From Tannerella sp. (lineage in GTDB: Bacteria; Bacteroidota; Bacteroidia; Bacteroidales; Tannerellaceae), in NCBI GenBank assembly GCA_031268395.1, contig JAIRXI010000294.1, positions 1 through 16,696 of the forward strand: a stretch of DNA of 16,696 nucleotides. Reading direction: 5' to 3'. The notes below the pieces were generated by a model. That model was not told where the DNA came from and did not search any database. It saw only the letters and a list, made by a program, of their open reading frames with translations. Within the stretch, counting starts at the first letter, position 1. Each line of letters opens with the position of its first letter. This document shows, in pieces, positions 1-7,047 of the stretch. A program made the translations under genes and the position numbers.

Positions 1-477
1 GACGGTACGGAGACGCACCTGCCTGCCGGCGTGCATCCCGAAGTGCGGCTGACGGTCAGCAATGAACTGCGTAACTATATCCGCGATCATGTACACATTG
101 AGTTTGACGGGATTGAGGACAGCAAGGGTCTGATTGGCGAAGTAATCGACGACGCAACCGGTATTGTAAACATGATCGTTACCATGGGCAATATCGTGAC
201 CGTCCGCGGCTACGGGCTGAAGATCGAGAGCGACGAAGCACATGAGGCCCAGGCCGGCGCCTTTCTGGTGAACAGCGACGGCGGGGATGAAATCCGCGTC
301 AAGGCGGTGGCGATGAACGAGCCGCGCACGCTTAAGCTGCTTATTCCCACCACGCTGTCGACCGATGCAGACTATACGCTGCTGATCCGCACGCAGTCTT
401 CGACAAAGGGCACCTCGTATCTGTTGAAAGACTTGCGGGAAGTACGCTCGGATTTCATGCTGAAAGCGCAGGAATAA
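1..477 (+). CDS. DUF4469-like IG-fold domain protein, C-terminal part (5' truncated)
   Basis: The reading frame is open from base 1 and ends at TAA 475-477, giving 158 visible residues. The gene therefore starts to the left of the window, and the GTG at 31 is just an internal valine codon. The visible part looks like the IG-like C-terminal domain (DUF4469) that Bacteroidetes proteins carry behind an HU-like DNA-binding domain. Supporting points are a G.V.DDATGIV stretch, a GN..TVRGYGLKI turn, an AGAFLVNSDGGDE segment, a LLIP...L..DADYTL strand pair, and a C-terminal IRTQSS followed by LLKDLREVR. In the known family the N-terminal half resembles HU/IHF nucleoid proteins; that half is outside the window, so DNA binding is inferred. 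Nothing downstream on the same strand is close enough to be an obvious operon partner: the next gene starts 321 bases later, after a repeat array. The family call rests on remembered motif pattern and is moderately sure. Confidence 0.6.
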   Translation, partial: DGTETHLPAGVHPEVRLTVSNELRNYIRDHVHIEFDGIEDSKGLIGEVIDDATGIVNMIVTMGNIVTVRGYGLKIESDEAHEAQAGAFLVNSDGGDEIRVKAVAMNEPRTLKLLIPTTLSTDADYTLLIRTQSSTKGTSYLLKDLREVRSDFMLKAQE

Positions 478-511
478 GGCGGATGAATTTCATGAAACGG
501 CTACGGAATTG

Positions 512-688
512 TGCAGGTCGACCTCCCGGTTTTAGGGAGGTCGACCGAAGAGCCTTACTTCGATCGACCGAAGAGCCTTACTTCGATCGATCGAAGAGCC
601 TTACTTCGATCGACCGAAGAGCCTTACTTCGGTCGATCGAAGAGCCTTACTTCGGTCGACCGAGGAGCCTTACTTCGGTCGACCGAAT
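512..688. repeat. Array 1: 23-bp-period dyad/hairpin tandem array
   Basis: Eight 16-bp dyads start at 512, 535, 558, 581, 604, 627, 650 and 673, exactly 23 bp apart, separated by 7-nt spacers. Consensus dyad: CTTCGGTCGACCGAAG. The spacer is agcctta in six copies and ggtttta in the first (528-534). The dyad at 581-596 is a perfect palindrome. The right arm of each dyad also pairs with the left arm of the next across the 7-nt spacer, giving hairpins with 7-nt loops. The clearest is ggtcgacctccc (516-527) with gggaggtcgacc (535-546), a perfect 12-bp stem. Because 23 is not a multiple of 3, the array is open in several frames and creates spurious ORFs. It fills the gap between the DUF4469-like gene and susC-like. 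A 23-nt intergenic tandem repeat is known in the related Porphyromonas gingivalis (the BrickBuilt MITE); whether this is related cannot be judged here. Confidence 0.92.
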
Positions 689-798
689 GGTTTCAGGGCG
701 GTTCGGCCTCTCTCCGGAGACGTTGCCTGAAGGTAAACAATGCATTTAAAATGAAAGTTTTAACGAATGAACGAATATTATTTTTTAATTATTGAATT

Positions 799-3700
799 AT
801 GAAGAAGAAAGAATGTAAGAAGCGGCATATCGCGTGGCGGCTGTATCTGGCGGCGGCGATGTGCATGATGTGTACGCTGCCGGGTTTGGCCCAGCACCGG
901 GTGACGGGCGTCGTGAGCGATCGCGAAGGTACCCTGCCGGGCGTGAACGTGCATGTGAAGGGTACGACCGCAGGGGTGGCAAGCGACGCCGACGGGAAGT
1001 ACACGATTGACCTGCCCGGCAGCAATGCCGTCCTGGTCTATTCGTATATCGGATATGTACAGCAGGAAATCGCGACGGGCGACCGCCAGGTGATTGATGT
1101 TGTGATGGAGGAAAGTTCGCAGTCGCTGGACGAAGTCGTCGTTATCGGCTACGGTACGCAGAAGAAGGCGAACCTTTCCGGTGCAGTGGCCGCCATCTCG
1201 AGCGATGCGCTGGCCAACCGTCCGGTCAGAAATGCCAACGTGGCCCTGCAGGGCCTGGCGCCGGGCATGAACATCGACGTCCGCAGCGGCCGGGCCACCG
1301 ACGCGCCGGGGATCAACATCCGCGGAACGACGTCGATCAACGGCGGCGAGGCCTTTATCCTGGTCGACAATGTGCCGGTGACGGCCACCGAGCTGGCGCG
1401 GATCAATCCCGCCGATATTGAAAGCTCTACCGTCCTGCAGGATGCGGCAGCGGCAGCCATCTACGGCGCGCGTGCAGCCTACGGCGTGGTGCTTATCACT
1501 ACAAAGACGGCCAAAAGCAGCAAACTGCAGATTGATTTCGATGCCAACTACGGCGTCCGGCAGTTGCAGACGATGCCCGACATGATGATCGACCCCTATG
1601 AATTTATGTCCACCATCAATGCGGCCGTCTATCCCAACGTCCGCTATACCGATGCGCAGGTGGCCTATGCCAAACGGCGGTCGGAGGACCCGTCGCTGCC
1701 GGAAACCATTCCGCATCCGAATGATCCCAATCAGTGGGACTATTATGCCAACAACGACTGGGCCAGCATTATCTACCGGAATACGTCGCCCACGTATAAC
1801 GTCAACCTGCGCGTGTCGCAGAAAACGGGCAAGCTGACCTACGACCTGAGTGGCAGCTACTATCAGCAGGACGGGATGCTGAACATGTCGAACGACATCT
1901 TCAAGCGCTACAATTTCCGGGGCAAGGGGCTGTATCAGTTTACGGACTGGTGGTCGGTCGGCTCGAACATCTCCTTTGTTACCTCCGATTACGGTTCCCC
2001 GACAACGCTCGATCACGGGTACAACGAGAAGGTGATCGTTTGCCGCACGTTCTATCCCGTTCACAATCCGGACGGCACCTTCACCGAGATGGGGGCGGAC
2101 GTTTACGGCCTGATCTCGGAAGGCGGACGGACGAATACGCAGATGAACGAAACGCAGGTATCATTCAACACCACCATCGATCTCCTGAAAGACGTGTGGA
2201 GCGTCAAGGGCGACGCCAATTTCCGCCGTGCCAATACCACAACGGACAAAACCGCGCTGGTGACCCATTATCGCAACGGGCCGGAGATGGGCCTGCAGAC
2301 GTTCGGCGCCGACGGCAATCGCCCCTACAACCGCGCCACCACCAATATCAACAACTATACGGTGCTGAACCTCTATACCGATTTCCACAAGACGTTCGGC
2401 GGCAGGCACTACGTACAGGGACTGGCCGGTTTCAACCAGGAACGCCTCTACATCAACGATTACTGGGTGCAGCGGCGCGACCTGATCACCAACAGCCTGC
2501 CCAGCTTCCAGCTGGCCACCGGCGACGTCACCCAGGAGCAAAGCATCAATGAGCTGGCGCTGAGGGGTCTTTTCTTCCGGGCGAACTATATTTTCGACAA
2601 CAAATACATCCTGGAATTTAACGGACGCCGCGACGGGACTTCGCGTTATCCGAAAGACGGTCGCTGGGGATTCTTCCCCTCCGGTTCGGCCGCATGGGTC
2701 GTATCGCGCGAAAACTTCTTCTCCGGCATCGGCGAAACGCTGAAGATCAGTAACCTCAAGCTGCGCGGATCCTACGGCGAACTGGGCAACCAGGTGAACA
2801 GCAACTATTATCCGTACTACGCCACCATGGGCGCGGGAAGCATCTCCACCCGGCTCGACGGCGCCTATCCGATGGGCATCAACCAGCCCGGCGCGATCGC
2901 CGGCGACCTGACGTGGGAACGGGTGCGCACCGTCAACGGCGGCCTCGACCTGGGCCTGCTCGACAATCGCCTCGACCTGACCGCCAACATCTATGCCCGC
3001 TATACGGAAGGCATGTTGACGGGCAGCAAGGCGTTGCCCGGACAATACGGTACCGGTGCGCCCACCACCAACGCCGCCAACCTGAAAACCAAGGGCTGGG
3101 ACGTGAGCCTGGGCTACCGCGACCGGGTGAACGCCGGCGGTTCGCCCCTTGCCTACAGCGCGCGCTTCATGCTCTGGGACAGCCGGGCCTGGATTACCAA
3201 ATTCGACAATCCGACCGGCAATCTCGGCAGCTACTACGAAGGGCAGGAACTGGGTGAACTCTGGGGATATACCACGCTCGGATACTTCACCTCGGACCAG
3301 GAGGCACAAAACTGGGCCGACCAGAGCGCCATCACCAGCAATCACCTGCTGGAGGCCGGCGACCTGAAGTTTGAGGATCGCAACAACGACGGCAAAATCA
3401 ATGCCGGAAGCAGCACGCTCGACGATCCGGGCGACCGCTCCATCATCGGCAACAGTACGCCCCGTTACCGCTATTCCTTCGAGGGAACAGCCGAATGGAA
3501 AGGCTTCGACCTGCGCATCTTCCTGCACGGCGTCGGCAAACGCGACTTCTATATCACCAACCGGTATGAAGGAAGCGTATCCATCTCTCCCCGGCAATTC
3601 TTCAGCGTTTACGACAGCGAATGGATTAACCCCACCACGGCCATGCGCGACCGCTGGACGGCAGAAAATCCCGATCAAAACGCCTATTTCCCGCGACTCA

Positions 3701-3969
3701 GGGGAGGCCTGAGCGAAATAAAGCAGGTCCAGACCAGATACATGCAGGACGCCTCCTGGATGCGGATCAAGAACCTGACGGTAGGCTACACCCTGCCCGA
3801 CGCCCTGACGGAGAAGTGGAAAATCAGCCGCCTGCGCGTCTACCTGAGCGCCGAAAACCTCTGGACGCTCAATAAGATACATGTGAAATGGATGGATCCC
3901 GAAGTGATCGCGGACGAGTATTATCCCATACAGAAAGAATTTTCGATGGGCGTAAGTTTGAATTTTTAA
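799..3969 (+). CDS. SusC/RagA-family TonB-dependent outer-membrane receptor
   Basis: A 1056-residue outer-membrane transporter that imports a ligand captured by its SusD partner, powered by TonB/ExbBD. Residues 1-31 form a signal peptide with a basic start and an LAAAMCMMC..PGLA core. Residues about 35-104 are a CarboxypepD_reg-like domain (VTGVVSDREGTLPGVNV..., then YIGYVQQEI). SLDEVVVIGYGTQKKANLSG at 109-128 is the classic SusC junction into the plug. The plug ends near 236 with LQDAAAAAIYGARAAYGVV followed by ITTK. The rest is a beta barrel ending in a terminal Phe (FSMGVSLNF), the usual BAM recognition end. The length fits the family. ATG 799 sits just upstream of the signal peptide in an AT-rich leader with no Shine-Dalgarno sequence. 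susD-like begins 21 bases downstream, so the two are surely co-transcribed. The substrate (glycan or peptide) cannot be told, since no enzyme or regulator gene adjoins the pair. No convincing promoter was found; array 1 lies in the region where it would be. Confidence 0.96.
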   Translation: MKKKECKKRHIAWRLYLAAAMCMMCTLPGLAQHRVTGVVSDREGTLPGVNVHVKGTTAGVASDADGKYTIDLPGSNAVLVYSYIGYVQQEIATGDRQVIDVVMEESSQSLDEVVVIGYGTQKKANLSGAVAAISSDALANRPVRNANVALQGLAPGMNIDVRSGRATDAPGINIRGTTSINGGEAFILVDNVPVTATELARINPADIESSTVLQDAAAAAIYGARAAYGVVLITTKTAKSSKLQIDFDANYGVRQLQTMPDMMIDPYEFMSTINAAVYPNVRYTDAQVAYAKRRSEDPSLPETIPHPNDPNQWDYYANNDWASIIYRNTSPTYNVNLRVSQKTGKLTYDLSGSYYQQDGMLNMSNDIFKRYNFRGKGLYQFTDWWSVGSNISFVTSDYGSPTTLDHGYNEKVIVCRTFYPVHNPDGTFTEMGADVYGLISEGGRTNTQMNETQVSFNTTIDLLKDVWSVKGDANFRRANTTTDKTALVTHYRNGPEMGLQTFGADGNRPYNRATTNINNYTVLNLYTDFHKTFGGRHYVQGLAGFNQERLYINDYWVQRRDLITNSLPSFQLATGDVTQEQSINELALRGLFFRANYIFDNKYILEFNGRRDGTSRYPKDGRWGFFPSGSAAWVVSRENFFSGIGETLKISNLKLRGSYGELGNQVNSNYYPYYATMGAGSISTRLDGAYPMGINQPGAIAGDLTWERVRTVNGGLDLGLLDNRLDLTANIYARYTEGMLTGSKALPGQYGTGAPTTNAANLKTKGWDVSLGYRDRVNAGGSPLAYSARFMLWDSRAWITKFDNPTGNLGSYYEGQELGELWGYTTLGYFTSDQEAQNWADQSAITSNHLLEAGDLKFEDRNNDGKINAGSSTLDDPGDRSIIGNSTPRYRYSFEGTAEWKGFDLRIFLHGVGKRDFYITNRYEGSVSISPRQFFSVYDSEWINPTTAMRDRWTAENPDQNAYFPRLRGGLSEIKQVQTRYMQDASWMRIKNLTVGYTLPDALTEKWKISRLRVYLSAENLWTLNKIHVKWMDPEVIADEYYPIQKEFSMGVSLNF

Positions 3970-3990
3970 ACCGCTTAAAACAACAAGAAT

Positions 3991-5799
3991 ATGAAACATA
4001 TAATTTTTAGTTTGATCACGGTTGCGGCGCTGCTGACGGCGGCTGCCTGCAACGACGACTTCCTGGACCTTGCGCCGAAAACGGCCATCACGGGAGGCGG
4101 ATTCTTCAAGTCGGTAAGCGACGTGGAGACCTATGTCAACAAGCTGTACGACCTGGTGAAACCCGGATTCGCGAATCACGACTGGGAATCGGACAATGCC
4201 ACCTACTACACGAATCCGGGAGAAACGTCGAACATGACTCGCGGCTTCCTGAACAGGGAAAATGTGGCCGGCGACACCTGGAACACGGATAAGTGGAAGA
4301 ATCTGCGCGCCATCAACTACCTGATGGACAATCTGGGAAGCGTAGAGGGCGTGGACGCCGACCTGATGCATTTTGTCGGCATCGCGCGCTTCTTCCGTGC
4401 ACACTTTTACATCGGGATGGTCAACCGCTATTCGGACGTGCCGTGGATAAACACGGCGCTGGCATCGAACGACGACGACGTGTACAGGGGCTGCGATCCC
4501 CGTACCCTGGTGGTAGATTCCATCATGGCAGACCTCGAATTTGCCGTGGCGCACATCAAAACCACCCTGGGCAACCGCACGCGGATCAGCAAATATACCG
4601 CCCTGGCCTATCTCTCGCACTTCAGCCTCTATGAAGGGACCTTCCGCCGCTATCACCCGGAACTGAACCTGGCCTCCACCGCCGAGCCGTTCCTGCAGCG
4701 GGCCGCCACCTCGGCCGAGGAGATCATGAACAGCGGCGTGTTCGAGATCACCGGCGCCGGCGTGTCCAGCCTGGGCGACGGCATCAACGGCGCACCCGGC
4801 TACCAGACGCTCTTCCACAGCATGGACCTGAGTTCAAACCGGGAAGTCATTATGTGGAACGACAACACCCGGAATGCCGTGGGCGTCACCAATCATGTGT
4901 TGCAGACGTCCGGTTCGCTGAGCCGCAGCCTGATGGAATCGTTCCTGATGAAAGACGGTACCCGCTTCACGGCGCAGGCCGGCTATGCGACAAAGACCTT
5001 TCTCGAAGTCTTCAGAGACCGCGACCCGCGTTTTGCGCAGGTCTTTGCCTACCCCGGCTTTGAAGGCTACGAAGGCGTCTACTATGCTCCTCCGCGCATG
5101 GGCGGCTACGGGCAGTTCAAATCCTATCCGCTGTTCTCCGAACAGATCGGCGGGGGCGGACTCTTTTACGGCGCCTTTGTGGCCTTCCGCTACGGCGAGA
5201 TACTGCTCAACTACGCCGAAGCCAAGGCCGAGCTGGGTACGATTACGCAAAACGACCTGGATCGCAGCATCAAGCTGCTTCGCGACCGGGTAGAGATGCC
5301 CGACCTGTCGCTGGCAACAGCCAATGCTTCGGTCGACCCGATCCTGGAGGCGCAGTATCCCAACGTGAGCGGCGCCAGCAAGGGTATCGTGCTGGAGATC
5401 CGCCGTGAGCGGCGCGTCGAGCTGGCCTGCGAGGGGCGGCGTCTGTGGGATCTGCACCGCTGGTATGCCGGCAGTCTCTACGGGCAGCATCAGCAGGGGA
5501 TCTACATTCCCGCGCTGGGCGCCTACGACGTCACGGGCGACGGCATAGACGACGTAGCCCTGCTGGAGCGTGTCGGCGACGAGGTTTCCTACCCGGAAGA
5601 CTTGCAGTTCTACTATCTCTATGACGAGAACGGCGCGCAGAACCTGATTTACCTGGAAAACGGCACGTCGGGTCATATCATGATGACGCAGGACGTGACC
5701 TGGGGCAAGGAATTTAAGGAGCCGCAGTACTATTACCGTCCGATTCCGATCGGCGAAACGGTGCTCAATCCGAACCTCACTCAGCCGTTCGGATGGTAA
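3991..5799 (+). CDS. SusD/RagB-family nutrient-binding outer-membrane lipoprotein
   Basis: A 602-residue surface lipoprotein that lids the SusC barrel and captures its ligand. The signal peptide ends in LTAAAC with the lipidated Cys at residue 20. The residues after it are acidic (CNDDFLD), which agrees with the lipoprotein surface-export signals known in Bacteroidetes. FLDLAPKTAITGGGFFKS (24-41) followed by YVNKLYD is the standard SusD N-terminal pattern. Near residues 470-490, EIRRERRVELACEGRRLWDL and then HRWYAG form the hallmark C-terminal SusD motif, and the protein ends with PIPIGETVLNPNLTQPFGW, the usual PIP....NPNL.QN-like tail. Length is slightly above the 500-600 norm. It follows susC-like by 21 bases with no terminator between them, and the transcript ends at the strong terminator at 5867-5910. 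With no glycosidase, peptidase or sigma/anti-sigma gene visible to its right, the ligand remains unknown. Confidence 0.96.
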   Translation: MKHIIFSLITVAALLTAAACNDDFLDLAPKTAITGGGFFKSVSDVETYVNKLYDLVKPGFANHDWESDNATYYTNPGETSNMTRGFLNRENVAGDTWNTDKWKNLRAINYLMDNLGSVEGVDADLMHFVGIARFFRAHFYIGMVNRYSDVPWINTALASNDDDVYRGCDPRTLVVDSIMADLEFAVAHIKTTLGNRTRISKYTALAYLSHFSLYEGTFRRYHPELNLASTAEPFLQRAATSAEEIMNSGVFEITGAGVSSLGDGINGAPGYQTLFHSMDLSSNREVIMWNDNTRNAVGVTNHVLQTSGSLSRSLMESFLMKDGTRFTAQAGYATKTFLEVFRDRDPRFAQVFAYPGFEGYEGVYYAPPRMGGYGQFKSYPLFSEQIGGGGLFYGAFVAFRYGEILLNYAEAKAELGTITQNDLDRSIKLLRDRVEMPDLSLATANASVDPILEAQYPNVSGASKGIVLEIRRERRVELACEGRRLWDLHRWYAGSLYGQHQQGIYIPALGAYDVTGDGIDDVALLERVGDEVSYPEDLQFYYLYDENGAQNLIYLENGTSGHIMMTQDVTWGKEFKEPQYYYRPIPIGETVLNPNLTQPFGW

Positions 5800-5866
5800 G
5801 CGTCAAATCCGGAGGCGGGGATACAAACTCCGTCTTCGGGTTTTCTCTCCCCGAAAAAAGAGGGCG

Positions 5867-5910
5867 CTCCGCCCCGGGACAGTCACTCCGTCCCGGGGCG
5901 GAGTTTTTTT
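5867..5910 (+). terminator. Intrinsic terminator of the susC/susD-like operon
   Basis: A perfect 14-bp GC-rich stem (ctccgccccgggac 5867-5880 with gtcccggggcggag 5890-5903) with a 9-nt loop is followed at once by seven T (5904-5910). It starts 67 bases after the susD-like stop codon. On the opposite strand a T-rich stretch (5854-5860 on the plus strand reads as A) lies a few bases beyond the stem, so it may also stop leftward transcripts coming from the nuo side. Confidence 0.93.
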
Positions 5911-5920
5911 CTCAACGAAG

Positions 5921-5952
5921 AACTTCATTAACGATGAACTTCATTAACGATG
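5921..5952. repeat. 16-bp tandem duplication with degenerate GATGAAC continuation
   Basis: The 16-mer aacttcattaacgatg occurs at 5921-5936 and again at 5937-5952. It is followed by shorter aacgatg / agcgatg / aacg echoes to about 5970. It marks the left edge of the repeat-rich gene-free region. No coding or regulatory role is apparent. Confidence 0.85.
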
Positions 5953-6011
5953 AACGATGAGCGATGAACGGGGGCATTGTGTACATGGCCATTGGACGCT
6001 TCAGGACAGCG

Positions 6012-6530
6012 CGCCGTGCACCGTCATTGCGAGTCGAAATATCCGGAGAACAAACAAAAGAAAATGACGAAAACATCGGATTGGCAGTCAATAACTCCTG
6101 CTCGGCGCAGCGTCCCGCTACGTCGTGTTAAAAGCAAGGCTCCTGCCTTGCGCCGCAACCATGCACCGCACGAAACACCATCCGAACAAACTATTTATAC
6201 GCGGTATCGGCGCAAGGCGGGAGCCTTGCTTTCAACACGACGTAGCGGGACGCTACGCCGAGCCGGGATTTTTGACGGCCCGTTGGAGAATGGAGAATGG
6301 GGATTGGCGATTGCTTCGTTCCTCGCAAGGACGGCGCACGGCAGGTTGAAATGCACCCGCTCCTTTCCGTCGGGCGTTCATCCGTCGGGCGTTGCACGCA
6401 ACGCCCGTACACAACGGCAATCATGCGGTCGTCATTGCGAGGAACGAAGCAATCGCCGAAGCAGGAAATCCGAAGCAACCCCTGCATGGTTTGGCGATTG
6501 CTTCGTACCTACCAATGACGGTGCACGGCA
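6012..6530. repeat. Composite repeat block bounded by 18-bp inverted repeats
   Basis: An 18-mer at 6012-6029 (cgccgtgcaccgtcattg) recurs inverted at 6513-6530 with 17 of 18 positions matching. Between them lie the 56-bp inverted repeat and the REP-like copies listed separately. The block has no credible coding sequence. It also holds tccgtcgggcgtt twice (6366-6378 and 6381-6393) and a small palindrome, gggcgttgc/gcaacgccc, at 6387-6406. It may be one decayed MITE-like element or several nested REP-type insertions; the sequence does not decide between these. Confidence 0.6.
6100..6263. repeat. 56-bp near-perfect inverted repeat (large hairpin/cruciform)
   Basis: The left arm is 6100-6155 and the right arm 6208-6263. 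The reverse complement of the right arm matches the left arm at 53 of 56 positions, and all three differences are transitions. The spacer is 52 nt (6156-6207). The arms contain gcaaggctcctgccttgc, itself nearly palindromic. No transposase remnant or open frame with homology is seen inside. It resembles a MITE or other mobile hairpin element in size and form. Confidence 0.88.
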
Positions 6531-6545
6531 GGTTGAAATGCACCC
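6304..6545. repeat. REP-like repeats: two 55-bp direct copies and one inverted partial copy
   Basis: A 55-bp unit beginning ttggcgattgcttcgt and ending gcaggttgaaatgcaccc occurs at 6304-6358 and 6491-6545. The copies differ only in the middle (tcctcgcaaggacggc versus acctaccaatgacggt). An inverted copy of its first half, gtcattgcgaggaacgaagc then aatcgcc, lies at 6431-6457. The core is itself an imperfect palindrome (attgc...gcaat). Sequences of the form CATTGCGAGGAACGAAGCAATC are known as dispersed intergenic repeats in many bacterial genomes. More copies are expected elsewhere in this genome. Confidence 0.85.
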
Positions 6546-6568
6546 TGTCGGACATGTTGGATTAATAG

Positions 6569-6619
6569 CAAAACAACCTCAGTAGCACGCAGATGATGAT
6601 AATACAGGAGGTTGTTTTG
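6569..6619. repeat. 12-bp inverted repeat beyond nuoK, possible terminator
   Basis: caaaacaacctc (6569-6580) pairs perfectly with gaggttgttttg (6608-6619) around a 27-nt loop. It lies 116 bases beyond the nuoK stop. Either strand carries a U-rich arm, but no run of T follows directly, so a terminator role for the leftward nuo transcript is only possible. Confidence 0.5.
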
Positions 6620-6666
6620 TTGTTAAAATCAGGTGGAAATGAGGTTCCCTTGCCCGAAGATTTCTC

Positions 6667-6697
6667 CTCCTGCCGGTTTCTGTATTGCCGGCAGGAG
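6667..6697 (-). terminator. Candidate hairpin at the 3' end of the nuo operon
   Basis: A perfect 10-bp stem (ctcctgccgg 6667-6676 with ccggcaggag 6688-6697) encloses an 11-nt loop, 37 bases past the nuoK stop in the direction of transcription. No T tract follows on the minus strand. It may therefore be a 3'-end stabilising hairpin or a factor-dependent stop rather than a classic intrinsic terminator. Confidence 0.45.
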
Positions 6698-6734
6698 CAA
6701 CTCCCTAAATCCGATCCGCGGAAGTTCGCCTGCT

Positions 6735-7043
6735 TCAGTGTTTCATTTTGTCCATCTTGTCGATCCGGATGCTGCGCAGATTGCGATAGATGTTGATGAT
6801 GATGGCTATGGCTACGGCCGTTTCGACGGCCGAGATGCCGATGGCAAAGAGGGTGAAGAAAAAGCCTTCGAGCTGCCCTGGGAACAGGAAACGGTTGAAA
6901 ACGGCAAAGTTGATGTCTACCGAATTGAGGATCAGTTCGACCGAAATCAGGACGGCCAGCAGGTTGCGCCGCGTGAAGAAACCGTAGATGCCGACAAACA
7001 TCATGACGGTTGATACGATGAGGTAATATTCCAGATGAATCAT
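6735..7043 (-). CDS. nuoK: NADH-quinone oxidoreductase subunit K
   Basis: A 102-residue, three-helix membrane subunit of complex I, homologous to the Mrp antiporter subunit MrpC, helping form the proton path next to NuoJ and NuoN. The conserved membrane glutamates are visible: Glu36 in ISVELILNSVDINF and Glu74 in ISAVETAVAIAI, with RRNLL before the second helix. I chose ATG 7041-7043 (MIHLEYYLI). It gives the normal family length and leaves 4 bases after the nuoJ stop. An ATG at 7062-7064 would add seven charged residues and overlap nuoJ. The C-terminus (NLRSIRIDKMDKMKH) is a little longer and more basic than usual. It is the last gene of the operon: nuoL would be expected next, but the gene-free repeat region follows. 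Confidence 0.94.
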   Translation of the reverse strand: MIHLEYYLIVSTVMMFVGIYGFFTRRNLLAVLISVELILNSVDINFAVFNRFLFPGQLEGFFFTLFAIGISAVETAVAIAIIINIYRNLRSIRIDKMDKMKH

Positions 7044-7047
7044 GGGT

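Noticed and set aside
512..688. CRISPR array
   Set aside because: The units are 23 bp with constant 7-nt spacers, not unique spacers of 30 or more bases, and no cas genes are near. The same holds for array 2.
779..786. TATTTTTT as the -7 box of susC-like
   Set aside because: It lacks the final G, lies only about 12 bases before the ATG, and has no -33 partner.
483..795. Two overlapping plus-strand ORFs of 88 and 94 codons through array 1
   Set aside because: They consist mainly of a 23-residue repeat created by reading a 23-bp repeat in rotating frames, with no start context or family resemblance.
778..2064. 428-codon minus-strand ORF
   Set aside because: It is antisense to susC-like, rich in His/Arg/Val/Gly as expected for a mirror frame, and has no recognisable domain.
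2161..4818. 885-codon minus-strand ORF
   Set aside because: It lies antisense to susC-like and susD-like and reflects their codon bias; both plus-strand genes are unmistakable.
5977..6585. 202-codon plus-strand ORF in the repeat region
   Set aside because: It crosses the 56-bp inverted repeat and the REP-like copies; its composition follows the repeats and it has no family features.
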